Notes: a model not told the origin generated them from the sequence alone. A stretch of 64,000 nt of DNA from CAIUGU01 sp040080215 (GCA_040080215.1 JBEBIT010000003.1:55892-119891); one strand, 5' to 3'. Positions 1-9,920 are shown, numbered from the stretch's first letter. Numbers and translations are program-made.

Positions 1-64
1 GTCGGCAGGGCACCAGCAGGCGGCGTGTCGCGCGAGTGCGTGCAGATTGAAAGGAGGTTCTTGA

Positions 65-1048
65 ATGGCGATGTTCATGGCGCTGAACCGTATTGGCGGC
101 CCGCTTGAAGCCGAGGACCGACCCATTCCTGCGCCGGGACCGGGTCAGGTCCTGATCAAGGTTCGCGCCTGCGGCGTCTGTCGCACGGACCTGCACGTGG
201 TGGACGGGGAGTTGCCTGGGCAGCGTGTGCATATTGTTCCGGGGCACGAGATCGTGGGAGACGTGGTGGGGACCGGGGCTGGCGTCGCCCTTGCTCCGGG
301 GATTCGCGTGGGCGTGCCGTGGCTGGGCCATACGTGCGGTCATTGCCTGTACTGTCGTACCGATGCCGAAAACCTGTGCGACTCACCCCTCTTCACCGGT
401 TACGACCTCGACGGCGGCTTCGCCGAGTACGCAGTGGCCGACGCCAGGTACTGCTTCGAACTGCCGGCTTTCATGGATGACCTTCATGCGGCTCCCTTGC
501 TCTGCGCCGGGCTAATCGGCTATCGATCGTTGCGGATGGCCGGTGAGGGACGGCGCGTCGGCCTCTACGGATTCGGCGCGGCTGCCCATCTCATCGCGCA
601 AGTGGCCGTTTGGCAGGGGCGTGAAGTATATGCCTTCACTCGCGATGAAGACGCCGCTGCCCGGTCGCTCGCATTGAGTCTGGGCGCTCGCTGGGCGGGA
701 AGCAGCAACGAAGAGTCGCCGGTGCCGCTCGATGCCGCGATCCTGTTCGCGCCTGTCGGGGCATTGGTGCCCAAAGCGCTGCAGGCCGTTCGCAAGGGCG
801 GTGTGGTCGTATGTGCCGGCATCCACATGAGCGACATTCCCGCGTTTCCCTATCGCTGGCTGTGGGGTGAGCGCGTGGTCCGGTCAGTCGCGAACCTCAC
901 GCGGCAAGACGCCCGGGAATTCCTCGAGCTCGCCGTCAGGGCGAAGATCGTCCCCCAGATCGAGGCTTTTCCGTTGGCGAGCGCGAACCTCGCGTTGTCC
1001 CGCCTCCGCCAAGGGAATATTTCCGGCGCTGCCGTGCTGGTACCCTGA
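65..1048 (+). CDS. zinc-dependent alcohol dehydrogenase (MDR family)
   Basis: A 327-residue medium-chain dehydrogenase that should oxidise or reduce an alcohol/aldehyde pair with NAD(P). The N-terminal GroES-like domain has the catalytic zinc region (Cys in ACGVCRTD, then PGHEIVG). It also has the structural-zinc cluster CGHCLYCRTDAENLC at about residues 98-112. The nucleotide-binding half contains GLYGFGAAAH near residue 185. A strong AAAGGAGG ribosome-binding site lies 7-8 bases before the ATG. The family resembles zinc-binding AdhA-like proteins; the natural substrate cannot be read from the sequence. Confidence 0.9.
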   Translation: MAMFMALNRIGGPLEAEDRPIPAPGPGQVLIKVRACGVCRTDLHVVDGELPGQRVHIVPGHEIVGDVVGTGAGVALAPGIRVGVPWLGHTCGHCLYCRTDAENLCDSPLFTGYDLDGGFAEYAVADARYCFELPAFMDDLHAAPLLCAGLIGYRSLRMAGEGRRVGLYGFGAAAHLIAQVAVWQGREVYAFTRDEDAAARSLALSLGARWAGSSNEESPVPLDAAILFAPVGALVPKALQAVRKGGVVVCAGIHMSDIPAFPYRWLWGERVVRSVANLTRQDAREFLELAVRAKIVPQIEAFPLASANLALSRLRQGNISGAAVLVP

Positions 1049-1103
1049 CCCGAAGTTGACGTGAATTGATACGCTATGCGCCGTCGCAAGCAGGGATCGG
1101 TCA

Positions 1104-1730
1104 ATGGCCAGCAAGAAATCAGCAAAGACCGGCGCCAAGGGCGCCGCACGGTTCGGATCCGACTATTACCGCCGCTTCTATCTCACGCCTGCCACGCGCG
1201 CGATGAGTCGAGCGGAGACAGAACAACGTGGCAGCCTCATCGCCGCGGCCGTCAAGCAGCTCGATGTGCCGGTGCGCCGCATCCTCGATGCAGGCTGTGG
1301 TCTCGGTTGGTTCAGGAAGCCGCTCTTGCGGGCGTTTCCGCAAGCAACCTACACGGGCATTGAATTCAGCGAGTATCTCTGCAGGACCCACGGCTGGACT
1401 CAAGTATCGGTCGTCGACTACCGTAGCCGGCATCCGTTCGATCTCGTGATCTGCTGCGACGTCCTGCAGTATCTGGATGATCGCGCTGCGGCCAAGGCCA
1501 TTGCCAACCTCGCGAGGCTGGCTCGCGGGGCGGTGTACCTGCATGTACCTACCGAAGAAGATTTCCACGAGAGGATGGATCCGTCGGGGACGGACCAGAA
1601 TGTCCATCTGCGCTCAGGGGCGTGGTATCGAAGGCACCTGGACAAGCACTTCGTTCACGCGGGATTCGGCCTGCTCGTCAAGCGCGACGTCCCGTTCGCG
1701 CAGTGGGATCTGGAGCAGACCTTCTCCTGA
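1104..1730 (+). CDS. class I SAM-dependent methyltransferase
   Basis: A 208-residue soluble protein with methyltransferase motif I (RILDAGCGLGWF, about residues 54-65), followed by an acidic strand end (YTGIEFSEYL) and a motif-IV-like segment (DLVICCDVLQYL). This is the Methyltransf_11/25-type Rossmann fold using S-adenosylmethionine. The substrate is unknown. An AGGGATCGG sequence a few bases before the ATG serves as ribosome-binding site. It follows the alcohol dehydrogenase by 55 bases and may be co-transcribed, but no functional link is evident. Confidence 0.8.
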   Translation: MASKKSAKTGAKGAARFGSDYYRRFYLTPATRAMSRAETEQRGSLIAAAVKQLDVPVRRILDAGCGLGWFRKPLLRAFPQATYTGIEFSEYLCRTHGWTQVSVVDYRSRHPFDLVICCDVLQYLDDRAAAKAIANLARLARGAVYLHVPTEEDFHERMDPSGTDQNVHLRSGAWYRRHLDKHFVHAGFGLLVKRDVPFAQWDLEQTFS

Positions 1731-1763
1731 TCTGCTCCGCCCCGGATTCCCGGCGTATCCGTA

Positions 1764-3719
1764 CTAGGCTGCGCGCTGCTGCGGCATCTCGTCGTTGAAC
1801 TGCGAGGGCGAGGCTGCGGCCGCCGAGTAATACCCGTCCTTCTGCTTGTTGCCGAGCGTGAAGGATTTGACCGACTCGAGCAACTGCTCCACTTCGTTCC
1901 GGAGCGAGATGGACACGGCTGCAGTTTGCTCGACCAGCGCAGCGTTCTGTTGCGTGTCCGCGTCGATGTGCTGGATCGCGGACTTCATCTTGCTCATGTC
2001 GTCAGCCTGCGCGCGGCTGGCTTCGGCGATGCGGCTCACGATGCCGGACACCTGTTCCACTGACTGCAGGATCGCCGTCATGCCCTTGCCCGCGGTCTCC
2101 ACCTGGGCTGCACCCTGCCGGACGTCCTGCGTCGACGCAGTGATGAGCTGCTTGATCTCGCTGGCTGCCGTGGAGCAACGTTGCGCAAGGCCTCGCACCT
2201 CGCTGGCGACCACCGCGAAGCCGCGGCCATGTTCGCCGGCGCGTGCTGCCTCGACGGCTGCGTTCAGCGCGAGCAGGTTGGTCTGGAAAGCGATCTCATC
2301 GATGACGCCGATGATGTCGCCGATGCGACGCGACGAACCGGTGATGCGCTCCATGGTGGCCACGACTTCGTCGACCGCGGACTTGCCGTTCGCCACCGCC
2401 TTCAGGGCATTGCCGGACTGCGTCTGGGCCTGATTTGCGGCGTTCAGGTTGGTGGCCACCTGGTCGGCAACGCGAGCGATATTGTCCGCGGATTCGCTGA
2501 CTACCGCTGCCTGCTCCGAACCGCGGCGGGCGAGGTCATCGTTGGCGGAAGCAATTTCCGAACCTGCGACGCCGATCGTGTCCGACGCCTCGCGGATGCG
2601 GACCACGATCTTCTGCAGGCGTTCACGACTTGCATTGAACGCGTCGATCATCACGCCGATCTCGTCGCGGCCTCGGGCAGGATAGTTAACGGTCAGGTCG
2701 CCGCTCGCCATCTTCTCGATGCGGGTCACGAGCGCTCCGAAGCCTAGCTTGTTCGAGACGTAGAAAGCAGCGAAGAAGTAGACGCAGACCAGCAAGCAAG
2801 CGCCAGTGATCGCACTCAGAGTCAGGATGCGGGCCCGCTGGGCCGCTATGCGGGCATCCAACCGCTCATTGACCTTCTCGATGGCATTGGTCGACAAGGC
2901 CATCGTGGCCGCAACGAACCCGGCCGACGCGGCCGCCACTTCCTTGGCATACGCTTCGATTTCGTGCTCGTCGCTTGAGCGCGTGCTCAGGTCCTCGAAC
3001 TTCCGTGCCTGCTCGAGCCAGTTGGCGGGCATGAGCGCCGGCCGAAGTGACTCGTTGGCAGCAGTGGCGCGCATCGCATACCCCTGCATGTCCTGGACCA
3101 CGCCAGCCACCTTCGTGGTCCAGTAGCCCACTTCACCGGAGCTGTTTTCGGGCACAGGCTTGCCGGCCCGCTTCTGCGCAGAGTATTCCAGCGCTCGGTT
3201 GAGTCCACCCATTTCCATGACGACATTCGGCGCGGCAATCACGGCGATCTGTCCCGCGTAGTACGTGTCGAGATCCGGATCCAGTGTGATGTTCGAGTGA
3301 TCGCCCACCAGGGAGACAATGTCCAGGAGGTCGTTCGACAGTGCCGAGAGGCTTTCCGTACTGCGACTCTGGTTCCACCGACCCTGCATCGAGCGGAAGT
3401 TAGCGCCGATCTGCAGTTTGTCGCCATCGCTCTCGATCAGCTTCGCTAGTTCAGATATCCCTTGGTCTATCCGTGCCGCTGTCCCCGAGTCCAGATGGCT
3501 GTTGGCCGATGCGGCGAGGAGATCGTTCAGGGCGCGCATGTAATGCGTCCCTACCTCTTCCTTCTCCGCGAAGCCGATCGTGTCGGTCGCGTACCCGATG
3601 ACTGAATAAACGGCGATGCCCATTGGCAGCATGAAGGCAGCGCTGATGAGCGCGAACTTGGCAGGCAGCCTGAGAAGCTGCATCAGACGGATACCGGGGC
3701 TGAGAAGCGCTGCCGACAT
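1764..3719 (-). CDS. methyl-accepting chemotaxis protein
   Basis: A 651-residue transmembrane chemoreceptor. TM1 lies at about residues 20-42 and is followed by a large helical periplasmic sensor domain. TM2 (about 297-320) precedes a HAMP domain, then the long cytoplasmic coiled-coil signalling domain with the conserved hairpin tip (IDEIAFQTNLLALNAAVEAA, then AGEHGRGFAVVA). No C-terminal CheR-docking pentapeptide is seen; the protein ends QQRAA. The start MSAALLSPG is chosen because GGAAGGG precedes it; a 20-residue longer frame exists upstream. A FliA-type promoter lies about 80 bases upstream, so co-expression with flagellar class III genes is likely. The ligand is unknown. Confidence 0.92.
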   Translation of the reverse strand: MSAALLSPGIRLMQLLRLPAKFALISAAFMLPMGIAVYSVIGYATDTIGFAEKEEVGTHYMRALNDLLAASANSHLDSGTAARIDQGISELAKLIESDGDKLQIGANFRSMQGRWNQSRSTESLSALSNDLLDIVSLVGDHSNITLDPDLDTYYAGQIAVIAAPNVVMEMGGLNRALEYSAQKRAGKPVPENSSGEVGYWTTKVAGVVQDMQGYAMRATAANESLRPALMPANWLEQARKFEDLSTRSSDEHEIEAYAKEVAAASAGFVAATMALSTNAIEKVNERLDARIAAQRARILTLSAITGACLLVCVYFFAAFYVSNKLGFGALVTRIEKMASGDLTVNYPARGRDEIGVMIDAFNASRERLQKIVVRIREASDTIGVAGSEIASANDDLARRGSEQAAVVSESADNIARVADQVATNLNAANQAQTQSGNALKAVANGKSAVDEVVATMERITGSSRRIGDIIGVIDEIAFQTNLLALNAAVEAARAGEHGRGFAVVASEVRGLAQRCSTAASEIKQLITASTQDVRQGAAQVETAGKGMTAILQSVEQVSGIVSRIAEASRAQADDMSKMKSAIQHIDADTQQNAALVEQTAAVSISLRNEVEQLLESVKSFTLGNKQKDGYYSAAAASPSQFNDEMPQQRAA

Positions 3720-3798
3720 GACTGTTTTCCCTTCCGCAATTCGAGTGTTGGCCGCCGGCAAGCGGCGACACCTGGGCACCTAGGTACCCGTTACTGCC

Positions 3799-3825
3799 CT
3801 ATCGGCGTGCAGGCGGCGCACTTTA
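3799..3825 (-). promoter_or_regulatory. sigma-28 (FliA) promoter of the chemoreceptor gene
   Basis: Read on the minus strand, TAAAGTGC, exactly 11 bases, then GCCGATAG. This matches the enterobacterial FliA consensus TAAAGTTT-N11-GCCGATAA at 13 of 16 defined positions. Transcription would start near 3792, leaving a leader of about 70 bases before the ATG at 3719. Confidence 0.8.
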
Positions 3826-3946
3826 TAGGCCTTATCACGTAGTCCGGGGAAACTGAGACGTGGCCGCAGACGCTACGGAAGGGTCGTATGCAAAGGGGCG
3901 TAACCGACGCATTGACGCGGGGCGAGCGGTCCCGCGGGCGGACCGG

Positions 3947-6163
3947 CTAGGGGCGGGCAGGCTTCTTATGTCCAGCGCGGGGCAGCGCAACGCCCTTGAG
4001 CCCGGTGTGCTGGGTTCGGGCGGGCGTGGTTCGGCCATCCCGGGTCTTGACCGGACGGCGCGCACCCTCCGGGACGCCACCTGTTCCAGCCGGTTGCCAG
4101 GCGGGTACCAACTGATGCTTGCCGGGCCCGATCAGGTCGGCGCGGCCCATCTGCTTCAGGGCATCGCGCAACAACGGCCAGTTGTTGGCGTCGTGCCACC
4201 GCAGGAAGGCCTTGTGCAATCGTCTCACCTTCAGTCCGCGCGGAATCGTCACCGCCTCGCTCGTGGCGGTGACCTTGCGCAACGGATTCTTGCCTGAGTA
4301 GTACATCGCAGTGGCTGTTGCCATCGGCGAAGGCAGGAAAGCCTGCACCTGGTCGGCACGGAAGCCGTTCTTCTTGAGCCAGAGCGCGAGTTCCAGCATG
4401 TCTTCATCCGTCGTCCCCGGATGGGCCGCGATGAAGTAGGGAATCAGGTACTGCTCCTTGCCGGCCTCTTTCGAGTACTTGTCGAAAAGTTCCTTGAAGC
4501 GGTAGTACGTGCCGACGCCCGGCTTCATCATCTTCGACAGCGGGCCCTCGCCGATGGCTTCGGGGGCGATCTTGAGGTAGCCACCCACGTGGTGCTGCAC
4601 GAGCTCCTTCACATACTCCGGCGACTCGACCGCGAGGTCGTAGCGGACGCCGGACCCGATCAGGACCTTCTTGATTCCGGGCAGGGCTCGGGCGCGTCGA
4701 TACAGCTTGATGAGCGGGCTGTGATCGGTATTGAGGTTCGGGCAGATGCCGGGGTAGACGCACGACGGTCGCCGGCACGCCGACTCAATCGCCTTCGACT
4801 TGCACGCCAGCCGATACATGTTCGCCGTGGGGCCACCCAGGTCGGATATCACGCCCGTGAAGCCTGGTGTCGAATCGCGGATGACCTCCATCTCGCGAAT
4901 GATCGAGTCCTCCGAACGGTTCTGGATGATCCGGCCCTCATGCTCGGTGATCGAGCAGAACGTGCAGCCGCCGAAGCAGCCGCGCTGGATCGAGATGGAA
5001 AAGCGGATCATCTCGTAGGCAGGAATCTTCGCATCGCCATACGACGGGTGCGGCACGCGGCTATACGGCAGTTCGTACACGGCATCCATCTCTTTCATCG
5101 TGAGCGGAATCGGCGGCGGATTCAGCCAGACGTCGATATCGCCATGACGTTGCACGAGCGCGCGCGCGTTGCCTGGATTCGATTCGAGATGCAGGATGCG
5201 CGAGGCGTGTGCGTAGAGCACGGCATCGGCGCGCACGCTCTCGTAGGAGGGCATGCGGATAACCGAATGCTCGCGCGCGGCCGTCGGCACCTGGCGGTAG
5301 AACTTGACGACCTTGACGCCGCCGTCCGCAGGCGTGGCACAAGAGGGTGCTGCAGCTCTTCCCGTCGCTTCCGGGGTCTCGGTAGCAGGGGCTTTGTCGG
5401 TCACGCCTTCCATCGCGTACGGATCTACCGGTGGATTGAGCGGACCGGGCGTATCAATCGTCGTGGAATCGATCTCGATCCAGTCCAGGGGCGTGCTGCG
5501 CCGAGCGAAGGCCGTGCCGCGCAGATCCGTGATCTTGTCGATCGACTCACCGGCGGCCAGGCGGTGTGCTATCTCGACGATCTGGCGCTCTGCGTTGCCG
5601 TATACGAGAAGGTCCGCCTTGGCATCGAGCAGGATGGACCGGCGGATCTTCTCCGACCAGTAGTCGAAATGGGCGATTCGCCTGAGGCTGGCTTCGATGC
5701 CGCCGATGACGACGGGAACGTCGGCGAAGGCTTCGCGCACTCGCTGCGAGTAGACGATCACCGAACGATCCGGTCGCTTGCCGCCGATACCGCCCGGTGT
5801 ATACGCGTCGTCGCTGCGCACCCGCTTGTCGGACGTATAGCGATTCACCATTGAATCCATGTTGCCGGCGGTGACGCCGAAGAACAGGTTCGGGCGACCG
5901 AGCCGTGCGAAGTCCTGCGCGCTACGCCAGTCCGGCTGGGCAATCAGGCCGACACGGAATCCCTGTGCCTCAAGCATGCGACCCACGATCGCCATGCCGA
6001 AGCTCGGGTGATCGACGTACGCATCGCCCGTGACGAGGATGATGTCGCAGCTGTCCCAGCCGAGCGCTTCCATCTCCTCCCGGGACATCGGCAGGAACGG
6101 AGTGGTACCGAAGCGGGACGCCCAGTACTTGCGGTAGGAGAAGAGGTCGCGGGCGGGTTGCAT
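3947..6163 (-). CDS. YgiQ family radical SAM protein
   Basis: A 738-residue YgiQ-type protein. Order: N-terminal UPF0313/B12-binding-like region (PFLPMSREEMEALGWDSCD), then a radical-SAM core with the 4Fe-4S motif CFGGCTFC (CxxxCxxC) in the sequence QRGCFGGCTFCS. A C-terminal DUF3362-type region includes the IPYFIAAHPG and FLPSPMATATAMYY segments. The family is widespread and its reaction is not established. The start MQPARDLFSYRKYW matches the conserved family N-terminus; 22 further in-frame residues upstream look spurious. An unusually Ala/Thr/Pro-rich linker sits at about residues 265-290 before the SAM core. Confidence 0.92.
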   Translation of the reverse strand: MQPARDLFSYRKYWASRFGTTPFLPMSREEMEALGWDSCDIILVTGDAYVDHPSFGMAIVGRMLEAQGFRVGLIAQPDWRSAQDFARLGRPNLFFGVTAGNMDSMVNRYTSDKRVRSDDAYTPGGIGGKRPDRSVIVYSQRVREAFADVPVVIGGIEASLRRIAHFDYWSEKIRRSILLDAKADLLVYGNAERQIVEIAHRLAAGESIDKITDLRGTAFARRSTPLDWIEIDSTTIDTPGPLNPPVDPYAMEGVTDKAPATETPEATGRAAAPSCATPADGGVKVVKFYRQVPTAAREHSVIRMPSYESVRADAVLYAHASRILHLESNPGNARALVQRHGDIDVWLNPPPIPLTMKEMDAVYELPYSRVPHPSYGDAKIPAYEMIRFSISIQRGCFGGCTFCSITEHEGRIIQNRSEDSIIREMEVIRDSTPGFTGVISDLGGPTANMYRLACKSKAIESACRRPSCVYPGICPNLNTDHSPLIKLYRRARALPGIKKVLIGSGVRYDLAVESPEYVKELVQHHVGGYLKIAPEAIGEGPLSKMMKPGVGTYYRFKELFDKYSKEAGKEQYLIPYFIAAHPGTTDEDMLELALWLKKNGFRADQVQAFLPSPMATATAMYYSGKNPLRKVTATSEAVTIPRGLKVRRLHKAFLRWHDANNWPLLRDALKQMGRADLIGPGKHQLVPAWQPAGTGGVPEGARRPVKTRDGRTTPARTQHTGLKGVALPRAGHKKPARP

Positions 6164-6243
6164 GGCGGGCGCAGTGTAACTCACGCGGCACCTGGCATCA
6201 TGCGAAACCCCGGGAATCAAGCCGATCAATCTGTCGGCAGGGC

Positions 6244-8478
6244 CTATTCCTTGCCGGCTGCGAACAGGGCGCTGAACTCGTCGGCGGGCATCGGCTTGCC
6301 GAAGTAGTACCCCTGCATTTCGTCACAGTGGTTCTGCCTGAGGAAGTTCACCTGTTCCTCGGTTTCGACACCCTCGGCTACCACCTTCAGGCTGAGGTTG
6401 TGGCCGAGCGCGATGATGGTACGGACGATGGTCGCGTCGTCATGGTCGGACGCGATGTCCTGCACGAACGAGCGATCCACCTTCAGGCGGTCGACCGGGA
6501 AGCGCTTCAGGTAGCTGAGCGACGAGTAACCCGTGCCGAAGTCGTCCACGGCAATCTGCACGCCGAGCTTCTTGAGCTCGACCAGCATGGCCGCGAGTTT
6601 GGCGGCATCGTGCATGACCATGCTTTCAGTCAGCTCGATCTCGAGGTATTGGCCATCGAGTCCCGTTTGCGTGAGCACGGTTGCCACGGCCTCGACGAGG
6701 TTGTCGTGCCGGAACTGCCGTGCGGAGACGTTGACCGAGACAACGATCGGCGGCAACCCGGCATCCTGCCAGGCCTTGTTCTGGGCGCAGGCAGTCTGGA
6801 GCACCCAACGGCCGATCGGCACGATCAGGCCCGTTTCTTCTGCGAGCGGAATGAAGCTGCCTGGCGAAATCATGCCCTGTTCGGGAACTCGCCAGCGGAT
6901 GAGCGCTTCCGTCCCGATGATCTGGCCGCTGGCCAGGTCCACCCGCGGCTGGTAGTACAGCAGGAACTGTTGCCTTTCGAGGGCACGCCGCAAGCGGCTT
7001 TCCATTTCAAGCCGCTGCGTCATCTGCACGTTGAGGTCGTTCGTGAAGAAGCTGAAGCCTCCTCCTCCTCCGTCCTTCGCGCGGTACATCGCCGAGTCGG
7101 CGTTCTTCAGCAACGCCTCCGCATCCTTGCCATCGGCAGGATACATGGCGATGCCGATGCTGCACGTCACGTTGAACTCGCCTTCCTCGATGATCCAGGG
7201 CTCGGCTACCGTGCTCAGCACGCGATCCATGATCTGCTTGACGACGCTGTGTCGCGAGTCGTCGGCGATCAGCAGCACGAACTCATCTCCGCCAAGCCGC
7301 GCCACCGTATCGCACTCGCGCACGCAGCCGCGCAGGCGCTCGGACATCATCTTCAGCAAGCGGTCGCCAAAGTGGTGGCCGAGGCTGTCGTTGACGAACT
7401 TGAAGCGGTCGAGGTCGACGAAGGCGACGGCAACCTGCGTGCCGTGGCGCTCCGCCGAGAGAATGGCCTGCTGCAGCCGATCATTCAGCAGGGAGCGGTT
7501 TGCCAGCCCGGTAAGCGTGTCGTAGTTCGCCTGCTGTTCGATCCGGGCCTGGTACAGCTTGCGTTCGGTAATGTCCTCCACCGTGCCTTCATACAGCAGG
7601 ATGTTGCCGTCGTCGTCGAAGACGGCGCGTGCGTTCTCCGAGATCCAGATGATGTCGCCGCCTTTGCGATAGACCTGCGCCTCGAAGCCGGAGACCGAGC
7701 CCCGCTCCTTGATCTGCCGGATGAATTCCTCGCGGCGTGCAGAGTCGACGTAGAGCTGGTTGCGGATATCCTTCAGCGAGTCGGTCATCTCCTCTGGCGA
7801 CTCGAACCCGTAGATGCGGGCGAGGGCGGGGTTTGCATCGAGGTAGTGGCCTTCGGGAGTCGTGCGGAAGATGCCTTCGACGGCATTGTGGAACAGGCTG
7901 TGGTAGCGGCGTTCCGCCTCGCGCAGTGCATGGACCGCTTCGCGGCGGTCGGTGATGTCCTGGATGATGCCCTCGACGGCGGTCACTGTGCCGTCGGCAT
8001 CGACGATGCCCGTGCCTCGTTCCCAGACCCAGCGAATCTCGCCATCCGCGCGGATCATGCGGTACTCGATGTCGAAGCGGCGGCGCTGTGCAATCGCATC
8101 CTGTACGGCGTCGCGAATGCGTTTGCGATCGTCGGGATGCGTCAGTGTTTCGTAGGAGACCCGGTTGTTGAGCAGCAGGTCGTCCGGGTGGTAGCCCGTC
8201 AGCCGGGTGCACCCGTCGCTCACGAACTCCATGGTCCAGCTCGAGTCGTCGCGACAGCGATAGACCATGCCGTCGAGGTTGCCGAGCAGGGTCTTGAGCA
8301 TGCGCGTGTGCTCGTGGGATCCCGTGCTCATGGCCGGGTCGCGCTTTGCCCGGTCGCGTGCCGGGAACCGCCCGGTCAGCATGAAGATCCGTGCCGTCTG
8401 GTCGCCCGTCAACGGCAGATCGTCGCCGTCCTTTGGGAGCGGCGAATCGTCGGAATGGGGATTGACGGCTGAGCTCAT
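6244..8478 (-). CDS. PAS-PAS-GGDEF-EAL c-di-GMP signalling protein
   Basis: A 744-residue cytoplasmic protein. Two PAS domains with PAC tails (WVWERGTGIVDADG; IWISENARAVFDDDG) are followed by GGDEF, then EAL. The GGDEF motif is intact (ARLGGDEFVLL) and is preceded by RECD, the RxxD inhibitory site. EAL residues are also intact (TEALIRW, DDFGTGYSSLSYL, ELTESMVM). Both cyclase and phosphodiesterase activity are therefore possible. No membrane segment or signal peptide is seen, so the PAS domains probably sense a cytoplasmic or redox cue. The start MSSAVNPHSDD is preferred (AGGTAA upstream); a start 66 bases earlier is possible. Confidence 0.93.
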   Translation of the reverse strand: MSSAVNPHSDDSPLPKDGDDLPLTGDQTARIFMLTGRFPARDRAKRDPAMSTGSHEHTRMLKTLLGNLDGMVYRCRDDSSWTMEFVSDGCTRLTGYHPDDLLLNNRVSYETLTHPDDRKRIRDAVQDAIAQRRRFDIEYRMIRADGEIRWVWERGTGIVDADGTVTAVEGIIQDITDRREAVHALREAERRYHSLFHNAVEGIFRTTPEGHYLDANPALARIYGFESPEEMTDSLKDIRNQLYVDSARREEFIRQIKERGSVSGFEAQVYRKGGDIIWISENARAVFDDDGNILLYEGTVEDITERKLYQARIEQQANYDTLTGLANRSLLNDRLQQAILSAERHGTQVAVAFVDLDRFKFVNDSLGHHFGDRLLKMMSERLRGCVRECDTVARLGGDEFVLLIADDSRHSVVKQIMDRVLSTVAEPWIIEEGEFNVTCSIGIAMYPADGKDAEALLKNADSAMYRAKDGGGGGFSFFTNDLNVQMTQRLEMESRLRRALERQQFLLYYQPRVDLASGQIIGTEALIRWRVPEQGMISPGSFIPLAEETGLIVPIGRWVLQTACAQNKAWQDAGLPPIVVSVNVSARQFRHDNLVEAVATVLTQTGLDGQYLEIELTESMVMHDAAKLAAMLVELKKLGVQIAVDDFGTGYSSLSYLKRFPVDRLKVDRSFVQDIASDHDDATIVRTIIALGHNLSLKVVAEGVETEEQVNFLRQNHCDEMQGYYFGKPMPADEFSALFAAGKE

Positions 8479-8713
8479 CTTCGCGGTTACCTGCTGCACG
8501 GCATGAATAGCAGACCAGTCGACATAGTGTCGGCGCTTGATCACACTTTCTTGAGGTTGGCTCGGGATTTATGGATCGTGTACCGGTCTGGCTGTGTCGG
8601 CCGCGGCGGCTCGATCATTAGCGTTTGGCCTGGGGCGATGAGAGGCGCCCCGCGAACGGCCCATTTCCTGATCCCGACGCTCTCGATCAACCCATTGAAA
8701 TTGGAAGATAATC

Positions 8714-9085
8714 TTGAAATCTCGCGAGGCAGGCGGAATCGTGTATTCGACCGGGTTGGGCAGGGTCTGCCCCGGCTGTTTGCGGCCCGTGGCGGAGTGC
8801 GTCTGCAAGACGGCAAAGGCGGCAGAGGCCCGCAACGTTGCGCGGGGCGGCGCGGTCCGCGTCGGGCGCGAAACGCAGGGAAGGAAGGGCAAGGGAGTCA
8901 CCGTGATCTCGGGCTTGCCCCTGGCGCCGGATGCGCTCGACCAGCTCGCCACCCAACTCAAGAAGCGCTGCGGCTCCGGCGGGACGGTCCGCGATGGGCT
9001 GATCGAAATCCAGGGTGACCATCGCGATGTGCTGGTAACCGAGCTGACCCGCCTCGGCTGGGCCGCCAAGCGATCCGGCGGCTAG
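8714..9085 (+). CDS. yciH: YciH/SUI1 family translation factor
   Basis: A 123-residue eIF1-like protein. The N-terminus (CPGCLRPVAECVC) carries the paired-Cys segment typical of bacterial YciH. The SUI1 core follows (LAPDALDQLATQLKKRCGSGGTVRDGLIEIQGDHRDVL). YciH is thought to affect the stringency of start-site selection. Translation appears to begin at TTG with GGAAGA about 5 bases upstream. The gene stands alone, divergent from the GGDEF-EAL gene. Confidence 0.9.
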   Translation: MKSREAGGIVYSTGLGRVCPGCLRPVAECVCKTAKAAEARNVARGGAVRVGRETQGRKGKGVTVISGLPLAPDALDQLATQLKKRCGSGGTVRDGLIEIQGDHRDVLVTELTRLGWAAKRSGG

Positions 9086-9189
9086 CGCGTCAGTTAGTCT
9101 GCAACTTGCCCAAGGGCAAAGCGTCTACAGCACGGCCTGTGCGTACGGTAAACTCAGGCGAAGCTCCCACGGCCCGTACTGAAGTCTTC

Positions 9190-9864
9190 ATGACCAACCT
9201 CCATTCCGCGCTCCCCATTTACGCCAACCGAACCGCTGGCGTCCGTCGTCTTGTGGTGCTGCCAGCCGTCCTGCTGGCTTTGACCCTGACGGGGTGCGGC
9301 CTTTCGCCCACCTGCAGCGAGACCAACCAGCCCTACTTGTCCGCCCGCGCAGTCCCCGCCCTCAAGGTGCCGGCGGGAATGGACGCGCCTACCCATGCGG
9401 GCGCCTTGAATGCCCCATCGGCAACCGATGCGCAACCGCAGACGCCCGCCGCCGCAGCTGCCGTGAGCGCACGCTCATCGGGAAAATGCCTTGATGAGGC
9501 ACCCTCGTACTTCGGGACGGCGATTTCGCCCCTCAGCCTGCCTGAGGAAATCGTGGCCGTCTGGGCGGAGGCCTGGAACGAACGCAACACAGATCGGATG
9601 ATGGCAGCCTATTCGCCGAACTTCGCGGCACCTGAGGGTATGGCGAAGGAGGCCTGGCTCGAACAACGACGCGAACAAGTCGCTACCGGTCCCGTTCCCT
9701 CTCCGGGCGTCCAGGGACTCAAGATGACGCAGCCGGCCCCTGACCGCAGGGTCGCCACGTTTACGCAGCGTTTCGAGAACAACACGATCCGACGTGAGCT
9801 GACTTTTGACCGGGAGAGCAATTTCTGGCGCATCGTCGGGGAGCGGGTCCTCGAAGTCGAGTAG
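9190..9864 (+). CDS. lipoprotein with NTF2-like C-terminal domain
   Basis: A 224-residue exported protein. A basic N-terminus and hydrophobic stretch (LVVLPAVLLALTLTGC) end in a lipobox. An Ala/Pro/Thr-rich linker follows, then a domain beginning IVAVWAEAWNERNTDRMMAAYSP and ending TFDRESNFWRIVGERVLEVE. That pattern resembles the SnoaL/NTF2-like domain found at the C-terminus of Cds6-type L,D-transpeptidase-associated proteins; no catalytic domain is present. The start MTNLHSALP is chosen because it places a normal signal peptide at the N-terminus. It may be anchored in the inner or outer membrane facing the periplasm. The function is unknown. Confidence 0.65.
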   Translation: MTNLHSALPIYANRTAGVRRLVVLPAVLLALTLTGCGLSPTCSETNQPYLSARAVPALKVPAGMDAPTHAGALNAPSATDAQPQTPAAAAAVSARSSGKCLDEAPSYFGTAISPLSLPEEIVAVWAEAWNERNTDRMMAAYSPNFAAPEGMAKEAWLEQRREQVATGPVPSPGVQGLKMTQPAPDRRVATFTQRFENNTIRRELTFDRESNFWRIVGERVLEVE

Positions 9865-9920
9865 GGTACGGCGCAACGCCCCCTTTGGCCCTCGACCCAG
9901 CTTGCCGAGTTGATTCACCC

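Noticed and set aside
4421..5854. 477-codon plus-strand frame
   Set aside because: Antisense to the YgiQ radical-SAM gene.
6328..8472. 714-codon open frame on the plus strand
   Set aside because: Antisense shadow of the GGDEF-EAL gene; its composition follows from high GC codon use and it has no domain.
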